From: Immersiella caudata
Taxonomy: Eukaryota > Ascomycota > Sordariomycetes > Sordariales > Lasiosphaeriaceae
NCBI GenBank assembly: GCA_030512335.1
Contig: JAULSU010000005.1
Coordinates: forward strand, 4,359,501-4,423,500
Direction: 5' to 3'
DNA length: 64,000 nucleotides
Position numbers and translations under genes: made by a program. Numbering within the stretch: the first letter of the stretch is position 1; each line of letters starts with the position of its first letter. Positions 45,101 to 52,712 of the stretch are shown one piece after another. A model generated the notes under the pieces. That model saw nothing but the letters and a program-made list of their open reading frames with translations, did not search any database and had not been told where the DNA came from.

Positions 45101-46040
45101 CGAGCGGCATATCGTCTCCCAACACCTTTGGCCTGACGATATCGTTTCCGATCGAGACAAGCTGTTTGTCTCCAAGTTCTGGCAAGGATTGATGCAACGA
45201 ATGGGTGTGAAGAGCAAGCTGTCAACAGCCTTTCACCCCCAGACCGACGGACAAACGGAGCGCCTGAATCAGACCCTTGAAACATACCTCCGAGCGTTTG
45301 TCAACTTCGAACAAGACAACTGGCTTGAGCTGTTGCCAACAGCACAGATAGCCTACAATACCACTATCGTCGAGTCAACCAAGATCTCCCCATTCTTCGC
45401 ACTTTTCGGCCGGGAACCGGAGCTCCGCAGGGGGCCACCTACGAATGCGCCCCGAGCCGCCGTCCGAGCCGACCGACTTCAGGAGCTGCACGACCACCTG
45501 AGGGCCGAACTCGAATTCACCCGCGAACGAATGAAGGGATACTACGATAATAAAAGAGCCGAGGGACCAACTCTCCAGGAAGGAGACCCAGTCTACCTTT
45601 TTTCGCGAAATTTACACACCCAACGACCGAGCCGTAAACTCGACTTCAAGAAACTCGGACCGTTCCTCGTCAAAAGGAAGATCGCTACCTCCAATTACGA
45701 ACTCGATCTACCCACCTCCATGAAGGTACGGACCAAGGTTTTTCACGTTTCCCTCCTCGAGCCAGCACCAAGGAACGTCCCGCTCGAGAAGAAGATCGAA
45801 GTGCACGCCGACGAAGAAGACTTCGATGTCGAAGAAATCCTGGATTCACAATATCGCAAAGGCAAACTTCATTATCTCATCAGATGGCTAGACTACGGCC
45901 CCGAGTCGAACTCTTGGGAGCCAGTCGACAATCTCTCCTGCCCTGAACTAATCGAGAAATTCCACCGCGAAAATCCAGATCGACCACAACCAGCAAAAAG
46001 ACGCCACCCCCAGAGGACCACGGCGCGAAGGGCACTATGA
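42177..46040 (+). CDS. pol: Pol polyprotein: protease, reverse transcriptase, RNase H, integrase, chromodomain
   Basis: Counted from 42177 this is 1287 codons; expression is probably by frameshifting from gag (the first codon here is GTG, not a true start). Aspartic protease: IIDSGSA, residues 60-66, and ILGKPWL. Reverse transcriptase: LRMVVDYRSLNE, MPFGLTNAPATYQ and YLDD at 451-454. RNase H: VETDASDFACGGVLSQ near 597 and LSDHDNLRYF. Integrase: zinc finger with C893/C896, catalytic D926, D992 and E1028 (D,D35E spacing), and TAFHPQTDGQTERLNQ. Chromodomain at about 1218-1270 (VEEILDSQYR, YLIRWLDYG, NSWEPVDNL). Unusual points are the RT A-motif reading FSSFDSPNAFGHKRI (family LDLRGAY-like after the Asp) and a Cys-rich insert (CGTSCQVRGPCPDC, about 801-815) between RNase H and integrase. 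No stops or frameshifts. Confidence 0.93.
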   Translation: MNRWLAKATRRRRGTRRLGQGRPLNDRTIMMTHLEEERNHWSVYVDATDGLGKPFRARAIIDSGSAADIIDPKLVNKKQLPYRKRAQETTIRSGEGELYAYNNGKLTHEAPLLITVDGNEQQVTFDILPVFGYDIILGKPWLKKYNPAIDWNAGQLSFSRREEPKDPGSSSRIIPTSIPQGHTERYNMGVKPDSVPAEDDPKNAEVDELSPLWIRFHETDDPHDSGYESGDDQKVQLRRQPPKKTAGQRDAQPQQQAPDSLSKVPKEYRKYSVFGEKLLRLPDHGPFDHKIELKPGAQLKSFPTYHLNPRQAEALREYIEENLALGFIQKSQSPAGYPVLFVPRKDGKLRMVVDYRSLNEVTIKNRYPLPLINEFGERIAGADRFSSFDSPNAFGHKRIAAGDEWKTAFRTRLGHYEYRVMPFGLTNAPATYQSMIDHVLRPFIDKFVFVYLDDILVYSKGDKEHRKHVHLVLSALEKANLTVNPNKSQFHVQELDFLGFRISPGRIEMQKSKVEAVTNWPTPTSQTGVQAFIGFANFYRRFIRHFAKIAKPLHELTGEGKPFVWTERQQKAFDELKHAFTTAPVLALPDFSKPFRVETDASDFACGGVLSQIGADGLRHPVAFLSKGIHGPALRYPIHDKELMAIIWCFTEWAPYLSGTEEPVEVLSDHDNLRYFLTKKLSPRQTRWAELMAPFHFKIHHVKGTENGRADALSRRHDHQENAKDLEPVTMFVLAADGTLEHTPQVSDDWMPEEAQVFMNQYPDWEVNDSIQLFTNSCQEYRVKWQQDDYQAKRQDFPGYCGTSCQVRGPCPDCEKTNELLKEIEGGPRSSDLLFYKGKPYIHTPSKRKKYIQQVHGARVGGHMGRAKTLSQAQQGYAFPGMKKLVEEVVDNCDVCNRTKTRRHKPYGLLEPLPTPRAPWSSISMDFITGIPDSKDPATNVSYDSIWVVVDRMTKWAYFLPCSTRTTAEQLAYLFERHIVSQHLWPDDIVSDRDKLFVSKFWQGLMQRMGVKSKLSTAFHPQTDGQTERLNQTLETYLRAFVNFEQDNWLELLPTAQIAYNTTIVESTKISPFFALFGREPELRRGPPTNAPRAAVRADRLQELHDHLRAELEFTRERMKGYYDNKRAEGPTLQEGDPVYLFSRNLHTQRPSRKLDFKKLGPFLVKRKIATSNYELDLPTSMKVRTKVFHVSLLEPAPRNVPLEKKIEVHADEEDFDVEEILDSQYRKGKLHYLIRWLDYGPESNSWEPVDNLSCPELIEKFHRENPDRPQPAKRRHPQRTTARRAL

Positions 46041-46069
46041 TGGTATTGTTAGCCATGCAAAAAGAACCG

Positions 46070-46112
46070 CTCAACTTGCGGTTTCACCTGGCAGGAGAAA
46101 CAGCAAGTTGAG
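46070..46112. repeat. 10-bp inverted repeat after pol
   Basis: CTCAACTTGC (46070-46079) and GCAAGTTGAG (46103-46112), 23 bp apart, between the pol stop and the 3' end of the tRNA-like gene. It could fold in the element's RNA or mark a junction of inserted sequence. Confidence 0.7.
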
Positions 46113-46117
46113 GGTAG

Positions 46118-46234
46118 TAGCCCATGTGGGATTCGAACCCACGACCTCTCGCTAAAACAACCCTTGTGAATAAGCCTGGATTATTCACAAAGGATGACGC
46201 AGAACGAGCGCGCTGACCCCTGCGCCAACGGACC
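46118..46234 (-). tRNA. tRNA-like gene with intron inside the Ty3 element; anticodon uncertain
   Basis: Read on the minus strand from 46234: acceptor GGTCCGT pairs with ATGGGCT (7 of 7 counting three G-U). The D arm GCGC-AGGGGTCA-GCGC is perfect, the anticodon stem is CTCGT/GCGAG, the variable loop AGGTC, the T arm GTGGG-TTCGAAT-CCCAC is perfect, and the discriminator is A. Between the anticodon-stem halves lie about 51 nt instead of 7. These include a 10-bp hairpin (TTGTGAATAA/TTATTCACAA), so an intron of about 44 nt is likely. The base at position 33 reads C rather than the invariant T, so the anticodon cannot be assigned with confidence. It may be a captured tRNA gene or a decayed one; A and B box regions are well kept. 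Confidence 0.6.
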
Positions 46235-46359
46235 ATTTCATTGTTGGAACTCACCTTCGTTACCATAACCCTTAGCCCTGGTAGCTGGCCTACCTTCCCC
46301 AGAGTGGATCTGGACGACTGTCAACACCGAACCGAAGCTAAAAGAAGCGACAACCTACC

Positions 46360-46890
46360 TTAGGAAGTAGTTGCCGCCGGTAGCGGCGACCCCGCAGCTG
46401 TGTCACCATTCAAGAAGGCACCCCAGTCGAACGACTCGACCATCGCCTCGGGGGAGAAACCAGTCCGCGCCTCTTCAGCCTCCAAGGACTGGATCACTTC
46501 CAGATCCTTGCCAAACGCAGCATGAGCCTTGTCATCGATCACCTTCAGTTGTCGCTCGAGTCGCTGCGCCTTGGAAAGAGCAGCGGCTAGAGATCTCTGA
46601 GCAGCAGTTATTTCGTCCGACGCCTCGCTCCGGGCCTTATCCAATTTCTCCTTTTGAGAAATCAGTTTCTGCCAAAAATCCGCACTGTTCCTAAAGGCGT
46701 CGCAGTAGACGTTCGCGGATCGGCAAGCGGAGCAGGAATCGGAGTCGGATGACGCAAGGCACTTGCGCTGGGATTGTTTGCACCGAGTGCAGGGAGACAT
46801 CTCTCGGCCGAACACAGAAATACGGGCTGCAAGGTCCTTACGACGATCGGTAGAAGAAGGCCTACACTTGTCAATACGGTAACGAGGCAT
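46360..46890 (-). CDS. Antisense Zn(II)2Cys6 (Gal4-type) protein carried by the Ty3 element
   Basis: 176 aa from ATG 46890 (MPRYRIDKCRPSSTDRRKDL) on the strand opposite to gag and pol, entirely between pol and the 3' LTR. Residues about 34-63 have the exact spacing C-x2-C-x6-C-x8-C-x2-C-x6-C (CTRCKQSQRKC, then CSACRSANVYC), the pattern of fungal zinc-cluster DNA-binding domains. The preceding segment is rich in Arg/Lys. The motif is followed by a long amphipathic, coiled-coil-like helix (SQKEKLDKARSEASDEITAA through LEAEEARTG) and an acidic/aromatic tail (VESFDWGAFLNGDTAA) that could act as an activation segment. It has a good start and no breaks. Transcription would have to come from the 3' LTR region reading backwards. 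It is either a captured host-type regulator or an accessory protein of this element family. Confidence 0.75.
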   Translation of the reverse strand: MPRYRIDKCRPSSTDRRKDLAARISVFGREMSPCTRCKQSQRKCLASSDSDSCSACRSANVYCDAFRNSADFWQKLISQKEKLDKARSEASDEITAAQRSLAAALSKAQRLERQLKVIDDKAHAAFGKDLEVIQSLEAEEARTGFSPEAMVESFDWGAFLNGDTAAGSPLPAATTS

Positions 46891-46947
46891 GGCGAAATCG
46901 TTGGAAGGAAGAACTTACGGTCGCAATTCTTTGTGGAAAAAGAAACT

Positions 46948-46958
46948 AAAGAGGGGGG
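46948..46958 (+). promoter_or_regulatory. Polypurine tract
   Basis: AAAGAGGGGGG, four bases before the 3' LTR; the usual primer site for plus-strand DNA synthesis. Confidence 0.75.
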
Positions 46959-46962
46959 ATCG

Positions 46963-47452
46963 TGTGACGACCTGCGGGCCACCCTTGTGGCCGGAACGGA
47001 CCGACGTGTCCCCGCAGGCGCCACAGTACAGGGCACCGTGTAGCAACCACTTAACACTGTGTGATCTGTGCCAAGGAATCCGCTCTGTCACAGATCAAGC
47101 AGAGACCCACAGAGCACTTGCTCTGTGATCTGTAAACACCAAGGGACGGAGCAACAGATCAAGGTACAAGTTACATCTCCATTAGTTAGTATAGATAGCC
47201 ATCATCGTACCCACGATGGTGTGAGGAACCTTCTGTTCCTCACGCAAGTATTCGCTCGTCAATTGAACTACCTTCGATTGTGTCCTACTGCACCAACACT
47301 TGGAGTGTTGCTCTGTCTTATAGTGACATACGACCATCCTTGACCAGTGAACCCCCGTCTGTAAGGACTTGCCTCTGCACTACTCCTCTCTGCCCACCCA
47401 TTCTATCTAACGACCCTGCCGACCGCCTGTCGACAGGCCAGAGGTCGTAACA
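46963..47452 (+). repeat. 3' LTR
   Basis: 490 bp, no difference from the 5' LTR found by eye, followed by the target duplication AGGAG. Confidence 0.93.
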
Positions 47453-48108
47453 AGGAGAGGAGATGGCTAGTTATAAGCTGTGGGAGCTCTGGAATGGAAA
47501 TTCCAGAGCTTTCTACTACTAATATAATAATAGAATAGTATGGTGGAGGCTCTCCACAGGCCTTGTAATCGCTGATGTGGCCTCAGAAGGTTGTGGAAGC
47601 CTGTGGGCTTCCAGAGCCTTCTGTAGCCCCCTGAAGGCCCTGAGGCCTTCTGGATTCCAGAAGGTTCGAAGCCACATTGTGGCTAGTGAGTGGTGGCTGC
47701 AGGTGCAGGGTACGCAGGAGGTGCAGGGTACCCAGTGCTTTCCTCACTGGCAGGCCCTGTAAATACAGGGCCTCTTTAGCGCTCTCAGAGGCTAGAATTT
47801 AACAGGGTATAACAGGTCCCGATAGTATAAATCCTAGTAGGACTTATCTGCAGTTTTATTAACGGTTTCAGTTATAACTTAAGATAAGGTCGCTTATTTA
47901 TTATAATACTATTTAGCGGATTTAGAAGTTAATAACTTTAGCGACGATTTTTTATTATATACTTATACGTATCACTTAAAGTTATCCCATCGGGGTCCTG
48001 ATGTTATAATTAGTTATTATAGTAGGTGTAATCCTGATTGAATTGTTGAGGTTAAATGTCTTACGTGCCCTAAGTATACTCCACTTGAAATTCCGGATCA
48101 GCACCTGA
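47453..48108. repeat. Palindrome-rich then AT-rich sequence, gene-free
   Basis: Perfect hairpins at 47485-47510 (AGCTCTGGAA arms), 47595-47612 (GGAAGCC arms) and 47752-47773 (AGGCCCTGTA arms, 2-nt loop), plus a doubled ggtgcagggta motif near 47700-47730. From about 47820 to 48060 it is strongly AT-rich, like heavily mutated repeat DNA. It may be the right half of an older element split by the Ty3 insertion. Confidence 0.55.
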
Positions 48109-48513
48109 CTAAGCTGATGGCTGCTGGTATCCGTTGGATTGCTGCGCGAACTGCAGATACTCCGGTGACCGCTCGCCCTCGGCCCAATCTGTTGGTTGCT
48201 GGTGCTGCTGCTGTGCGTTGTCTGCCGATGAGGGTTCCGATTCGTTGTAGGGCAGAGATTGATCATCTGGGTGGTCCGTTGTTCGGTCCTCGAAAAACGA
48301 GCGTGGAACGCGTGGACGCGGTGTTTCGTCGTAATCAGGGCGATCATGATGACGAGGTGTGAATCGGCTGCCGCCTGCAGGCAAGCGGCTCAATTTGATA
48401 AAAAACAGCCAGCCCGCACCTGCATCATTTCCTTGCTGACCACCGACGTACCTCAGTAAGGTAGCCACCAAAAGACGATCGACCCTGCGTGAGAATGAGC
48501 GACGACAAAGCAT
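48109..48513 (-). CDS. Small hypothetical protein, weakly supported
   Basis: 134 codons from ATG 48513, with a polar C-terminal half (RPDYDETPRPRVPRSFF, NESEPSSADNAQQQHQQP). An alternative reading has an intron (GTACGTCGG to GATGCAG) that would change the frame. No homology recognised. Divergent from the DUF6594 relic at 48552. It may be a spliced tail exon of something lost. Confidence 0.25.
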   Translation of the reverse strand: MLCRRSFSRRVDRLLVATLLRYVGGQQGNDAGAGWLFFIKLSRLPAGGSRFTPRHHDRPDYDETPRPRVPRSFFEDRTTDHPDDQSLPYNESEPSSADNAQQQHQQPTDWAEGERSPEYLQFAQQSNGYQQPSA

Positions 48514-48551
48514 TCGCAGGTCTCGGAGAATGAGTAACGAAGACCACGAGC

Positions 48552-49590
48552 TTGAAATTGGAGGCGGATTTTTCGAAGCGCGCCTACCCGGAGACCGCGA
48601 TCCTTCGTCGATTTGGAGCCTTGTCCGCCCAAGACCCGTTGTTGCGACAGGCAGAGCTCATATATCTCGAGGAGGAGCTGAATGAATGTCAGAAAGAGGA
48701 TCAGGAATCGGGCCATCCCGATCGCCAGCGATACACGTTGAACTGGGATACATTGAACCGATCTGCCGAAGAATCGGACGGCAACGATGGTAGTCAACTG
48801 GAAACTCTGCTCAAAATCCGAGAGAAGCTCAAGGAGTACCGTGCGCACCTATCTTGGCATTGACCCCCGGCTAAGCACCACACGGCAACTGACATGTCGT
48901 GCAGAAGAGGCGATGGTTCGTCACCGCCAGACTTTGGAGCTCCAACGGCCGGTTCCAGGCCAAGTAAAAGCTTTGCATGAATAGATGGAGAGACCCTCGA
49001 TGGGTAACGTCTATCTCGATGGCCCCGATCGAAATATCTGGCAAAATCCAGATTTTGATGATCTCGCGAGTCTTGCGCCATGGTCACCTGAGTCCAAGTT
49101 CACGAACCGATACACAGTGGCACTCGTTCAGTTCTACAACAGAATAATAGGCAGACATGTTCATGTTCGTCCCGAATTCTCAAGCTCATCATCCGGCCCT
49201 CTGACCACCCAAACTAACTAAATACAGGCGACCGAGGCAAGGACCTACAGCAACAATACCATCAGATACACAGATGAGGGTATTTTCAGGATACTCAAAA
49301 CACTAGCTGCAATCGCTGCTTCTCTTCTCCCTGTGGCCGGCATCGCTGTTTTGTACACCATAAAAACGATGCCTGGCCGAATAGGAGCCATTTCTGGATT
49401 CACCGCTCTGTTCTCGTTCTCCCTTAGTTTCATCACATCAGCAAGCTTGCATCACATCTTCAGTGCTACGGCGGCGTAAGTAGAAACTCTATACATTCGA
49501 AGCGTTTGCTAATCCAAGCGCTGGTTTGTGGCCGTGCTTGTCGTTTTTGTCGGAACTTCGGATATCAACTGTCCAGTTCCTGCAACATGA
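48552..49590 (+). pseudogene. DUF6594 family membrane protein, disrupted (copy 1)
   Basis: DUF6594 hallmarks in order: AILRRFGALSAQDPLLRQAE, LIYLEEELNECQKED and LLKIREKLKEYQ; after an intron (48841-48904) ALHE then ERPSMGNVYLDGPDRNIW; after another (donor near 49162, perfect ACTAACTAAATACAG acceptor) RTYSNNTIRYTDEGIFR and the TM segments LAAIAASLLPVAGIAVLYTI and FTALFSFSLSFITSASL; then VAVLVVFVGTSD. A TAG at 48982-48984 stands where the family has Trp (TGG-to-TAG). The last intron does not keep the frame of the final TM strand. The start codon is not evident; the conserved frame opens at 48552. Members are fungal, three-TM at the C-terminus, function unknown, and often sit beside HET genes. 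Confidence 0.72.
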
Positions 49591-50470
49591 CCGGGAGTCG
49601 AAGTGGACTGGGTCAGGCCGGGAGGAAATTTGATGGCGGCGGGACCTGATTTTTAATTGTTTTTACATCCAGACTGATACCCCAAAAGCTTGAATGGTAA
49701 CATCAAGGAGCATCTTCCTTCATCTCAGAAAAGCCCAGGAAACATGGGTCCACACCCCTAGCCACACTTTGTCCTGACCACCTTACATCACGTCTAAATC
49801 TCCTGACATGGACGTGCGCTAGGCCCGATAAGCTGTTAAGTCACCTCATCGTGGTAAAATGATGGTTGCCTATCGTACCTGCTTTATCAGCCGGCAGGTA
49901 CTCGAAAAGCGCGACCTCAGGGTTCCTCAGGCAAGTGCATGCAATCAAATCGGCGCCTCTTCACACGGGGCCACACGGAGCAGTTTGCCCTATTCTTTCG
50001 GGCTGGGCCTTTCATATCTTGGCAATCAGGGCAAAAATGGGCTAAGTGAAACCTGAGTCCTCCGGCTTGGGACAAGTGCTGTCATGCGGATCATGATGGG
50101 CTGCCACGTCGTATCCGTGCACATCCCGGCCCCAGAATGCTGCACCACCAGACGATCAAGACACGATCGGATTTTCCACTGATTTTCCACTTGTAAGTAT
50201 TTCCTCCACCTTGAAACAAGTGACATTTGCCGACCATAAGAATGATATCCTGGGAATCCAGCGTTCCTTCTAAACGTTACGTCGCCCAGCCGTCCGAACT
50301 TCGCTCAGCACAGCCCGAGCTATGGCTCCTAGGTTGCATTTGATCACAAAACGACGCCCAATACTAGGCTCGGCCATGCCGCCGAGTCCTTACATATATA
50401 TACATCGGGGTGCTGCCATCTGAAACGGGCAAAGACGGCCAGCTGCTCACGGCGTCATCCGAGACCACAA
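49591..50470. other. Intergenic stretch, no supported gene
   Basis: About 880 bp between the two DUF6594 copies. A tacatatatatacatcgg near 50392 could be the TATA region of copy 2. Confidence 0.35.
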
Positions 50471-51397
50471 ATGATGGCAACTGCGATCCACGCAGAGCCT
50501 GCCCGACCGGTAGAGCCATGGCAAAACTTCCCCGCTCTCTGGCGGGCCAGCACTGCCGACGATAACATCACCCTGTACAGTTTCCGCCGATTCAAAACGT
50601 CGCACCTCTTGAATCTCCGCTTCCTAGAATCCGAGGTCGCCGAGCTGGATCACAAGACCTTTCAAGCAGGGCTTAGTTTGGGCGGTCAGCCGTCGCCAGC
50701 CGAACGGCTCGGGCTTGGGCACAGCAAACGAGACGACGTCCTCCCACCCAATCAAGAAGTCATCACCAAGGGCCTCGTTGTCTAACTCCGGAGACTTTTG
50801 GCGGAATATGCTAAGCGAGCTGAAAGCTTTCTTGACCCTGGCTGACCGAACATGCAAAGATGATGCGCTCCTGCGCCTGAACCGCATCATGTCCATGGAC
50901 ACTTTCTCGCTGATTGAGGATGCGACACAATGCCGCCTCCGAGACGACCTGACATTGCACGAGATGTACAAAAGCAGGCTCCTCCGCGTCGACCAGGGGC
51001 CGCGGACACGCCACGACCCGCTGCAACGCTGGCTCTAAAAGTGGCTCCGCCGCTTCTAGTATCGCAGCATGTTGTAGAAGCAGCAACGTCAAGATCCTGA
51101 GAAATGGAAGACTGCGCCCGCTCCTGCATCGTACCAACACACCCTCCTCATCGCAACTTTCGTCTGCCGGATAGGTGTCGCCCTAGTCACGGCTGTCTTC
51201 CTCGTCGTTCCGATGGCTTTCTTGCCGGGCGCATCGCAGAAGAGAACACAAATACTCGCTGTGTCGACCTGCGCAATCATTTTCACTGGTTTCGTCTCCC
51301 TCTTGCTGAGAACGTCCAATTGGAGCTAATGCTCATCTCGGCTGCCTACGCTACCATCTTGTCAGCGTTTATCTCGAATGCTTCGACGTGTGAGTGA
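50471..51397 (+). pseudogene. DUF6594 family membrane protein, disrupted (copy 2)
   Basis: From ATG 50471: LYSFRRFKTSHLLNLRFLES, EVAELDHKTFQAGLSL and RLGLGHSKRDDVLPP, then a TAA in LVV-stop-LRRLLAEYAKRAE. In another frame, LLRLNRIMSMDTFSLIEDAT, LTLHEMYKSRLLRVDQG and PLQRWL, a stop, KWLRRF, a stop; then HTLLIATFVCRIGVALVTAV, FLVVPMAFLPG and LMLISAAYATILSAFISNAS. All the usual DUF6594 blocks are there in order, interrupted by three stops and at least two frame changes. Same orientation as copy 1, 0.9 kb downstream, and clearly a different subtype, so an old pair. Confidence 0.75.
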
Positions 51398-51706
51398 GGG
51401 CTCTTCGCAACGGTGGGCATGGGCCCGTCAAAGAGGCCTAACCTGGGTATCATTTTCTTTGTCATCATGATTCGTGGCCACAATACGATTGTGGCCAGGA
51501 CCAAAACATTTAACAACATGACCCTGGACATCTGGCTGCAGAGATCTTAGAGCTTCATACCATGCTCGGGCCGTTGCCTATCTGTTGCTATTAATGCGCA
51601 ATATATCCTAGACCCATAACGCCTAGTACTCTCCGTCCCAGCCAAACGCCACCCCAACCAATTTGCTACCTCGTCTTCCCATGCGTTTTGTCATCTCTTA
51701 GTACAG
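51398..51706. other. Intergenic stretch
   Basis: About 300 bp between the DUF6594 relic and the 3' end of the TM gene; nothing recognised. Confidence 0.3.
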
Positions 51707-52219
51707 TTACGCATATGTCGGCCTAGAGGTTGCCGAAACAGGGGCAGGTGCCGCTGGTGGCGCAAAATAACCCTCAGAGGGAGGCTGGTGCAAAGCGGCA
51801 ACATCGGCATCGGTAGCAGCCCGTGGCGGCGAATTGGGTGCGTAATGTCCTTGGAGCTCTTGAAATTCTTGCGCAGGCTCAGGCTGGGTGACTCTCTGCA
51901 GAATCTGAGCTTGTGTCGTCACGACTGCGGCTGGTTCCGGTACTGGTACGGGGGGAGCGTTGACCTGCGAGTTGCGCTCATTCTGGAACGATCTGATATT
52001 GCCATGGTAGGATTCGAATTCGTGCGGCTGCCCCGTCGCAATGTGCACCTGAGAAAGCTTGCGACGGTCGCGTCGTTTGAGGTAGCGCAGGAAGCAGCAC
52101 CCGCAGATGGCGAGGAATCCCAGGATGCCGAAGACGAGAAGGATGATGAAAAGCAGCGGGCTGCTGTTTGTGCCTCCACCTGATTGACGACGGACCAGCG
52201 GGGAGAGATAATCGTCCAT
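51707..52219 (-). CDS. Small single-pass membrane protein with proline-rich tail
   Basis: 170 aa from ATG 52219 (MDDYLSPLVRRQSGGGTNSS); the frame upstream of it has only a GTG. A short extracellular-type head is followed by one hydrophobic helix LLFIILLVFGILGFLAICGC with cysteines at its end, then a basic stop-transfer stretch (RYLKRRDRRK). The long polar tail is rich in Pro, Gln and Ala and contains PPPVPVPEP-like and PPSEGYFAPPAAP segments. No known domain. The architecture (short outside, one TM, cytosolic proline-rich tail) is common in fungal plasma-membrane or plasma-membrane/vacuole proteins. Confidence 0.6.
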   Translation of the reverse strand: MDDYLSPLVRRQSGGGTNSSPLLFIILLVFGILGFLAICGCCFLRYLKRRDRRKLSQVHIATGQPHEFESYHGNIRSFQNERNSQVNAPPVPVPEPAAVVTTQAQILQRVTQPEPAQEFQELQGHYAPNSPPRAATDADVAALHQPPSEGYFAPPAAPAPVSATSRPTYA

Positions 52220-52712
52220 GTTGAAGTTTTTCGACAGAAAGGAACTGGACGACGTGGGCACGACGTGAACTTAGTATTGAGCCCTGAAATTTAACTCACG
52301 TTGTAGGGCTGCACGGTTGGGGCACAGTCGCATCGGCTGTGGATGGGCTAATATCGAGGCCGACCAACCATTGGTGGTGTGAGTGCTACACAGCCAGCAA
52401 CGAAAGAGTCGGCCAAATTGACAGGCAAGCTCAGTGCGAGTGCATTGAGAAGGAGGAAGGCGCGTTTTTCACAGTGTGGAACTCGATCAACCTCCTGCCG
52501 TCTTGCAATGACAGCTAGGTTCGACATCAACGTCTGTTAGCCGCAGATGCGAATTTTGCTCTTCCGCGGTTTTGATCTCCAGCCCTTGTTATTCGCGGCA
52601 GAGTTCTATTCTCAACACAGATGTCATATTGAAGCGGGAAAGAAAGCCTCGACATGTCGGACGAGAAGATGAGCCCAACGTGACCGCGCTCCTATCCCAC
52701 GGGTTTCCTGGT
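52220..52712. other. Intergenic stretch
   Basis: About 490 bp, promoter side of the TM gene and 3' side of the secreted gene; nothing recognised. Confidence 0.3.

Larger units (their letters stand above)
39002..47452 (+). mobile_element. Complete Ty3/gypsy LTR retrotransposon (chromovirus), 8,451 bp
   Basis: Two 490-bp LTRs (39002-39491 and 46963-47452) appear identical when read side by side. They begin TGTGACGACCT and end AGGTCGTAACA, which are near-perfect inverted ends. The flanks carry the 5-bp target duplication AGGAG (38997-39001 and 47453-47457). Inside, in order: a putative self-priming site, gag, a -1 frameshift cassette, pol (protease, RT, RNase H, integrase, chromodomain), a minus-strand tRNA-like gene, a minus-strand Zn2Cys6 ORF and a polypurine tract. 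Domain order PR-RT-RH-IN and the C-terminal chromodomain define it as a Ty3/gypsy chromovirus. Open frames and matching LTRs indicate a very recent insertion that may still be active. Confidence 0.95.

Noticed and set aside
46360..46890. Env-like or integrase fragment as the identity of the antisense ORF
   Set aside because: No signal peptide or membrane segment, and the exact zinc-cluster spacing fits a DNA-binding domain much better.
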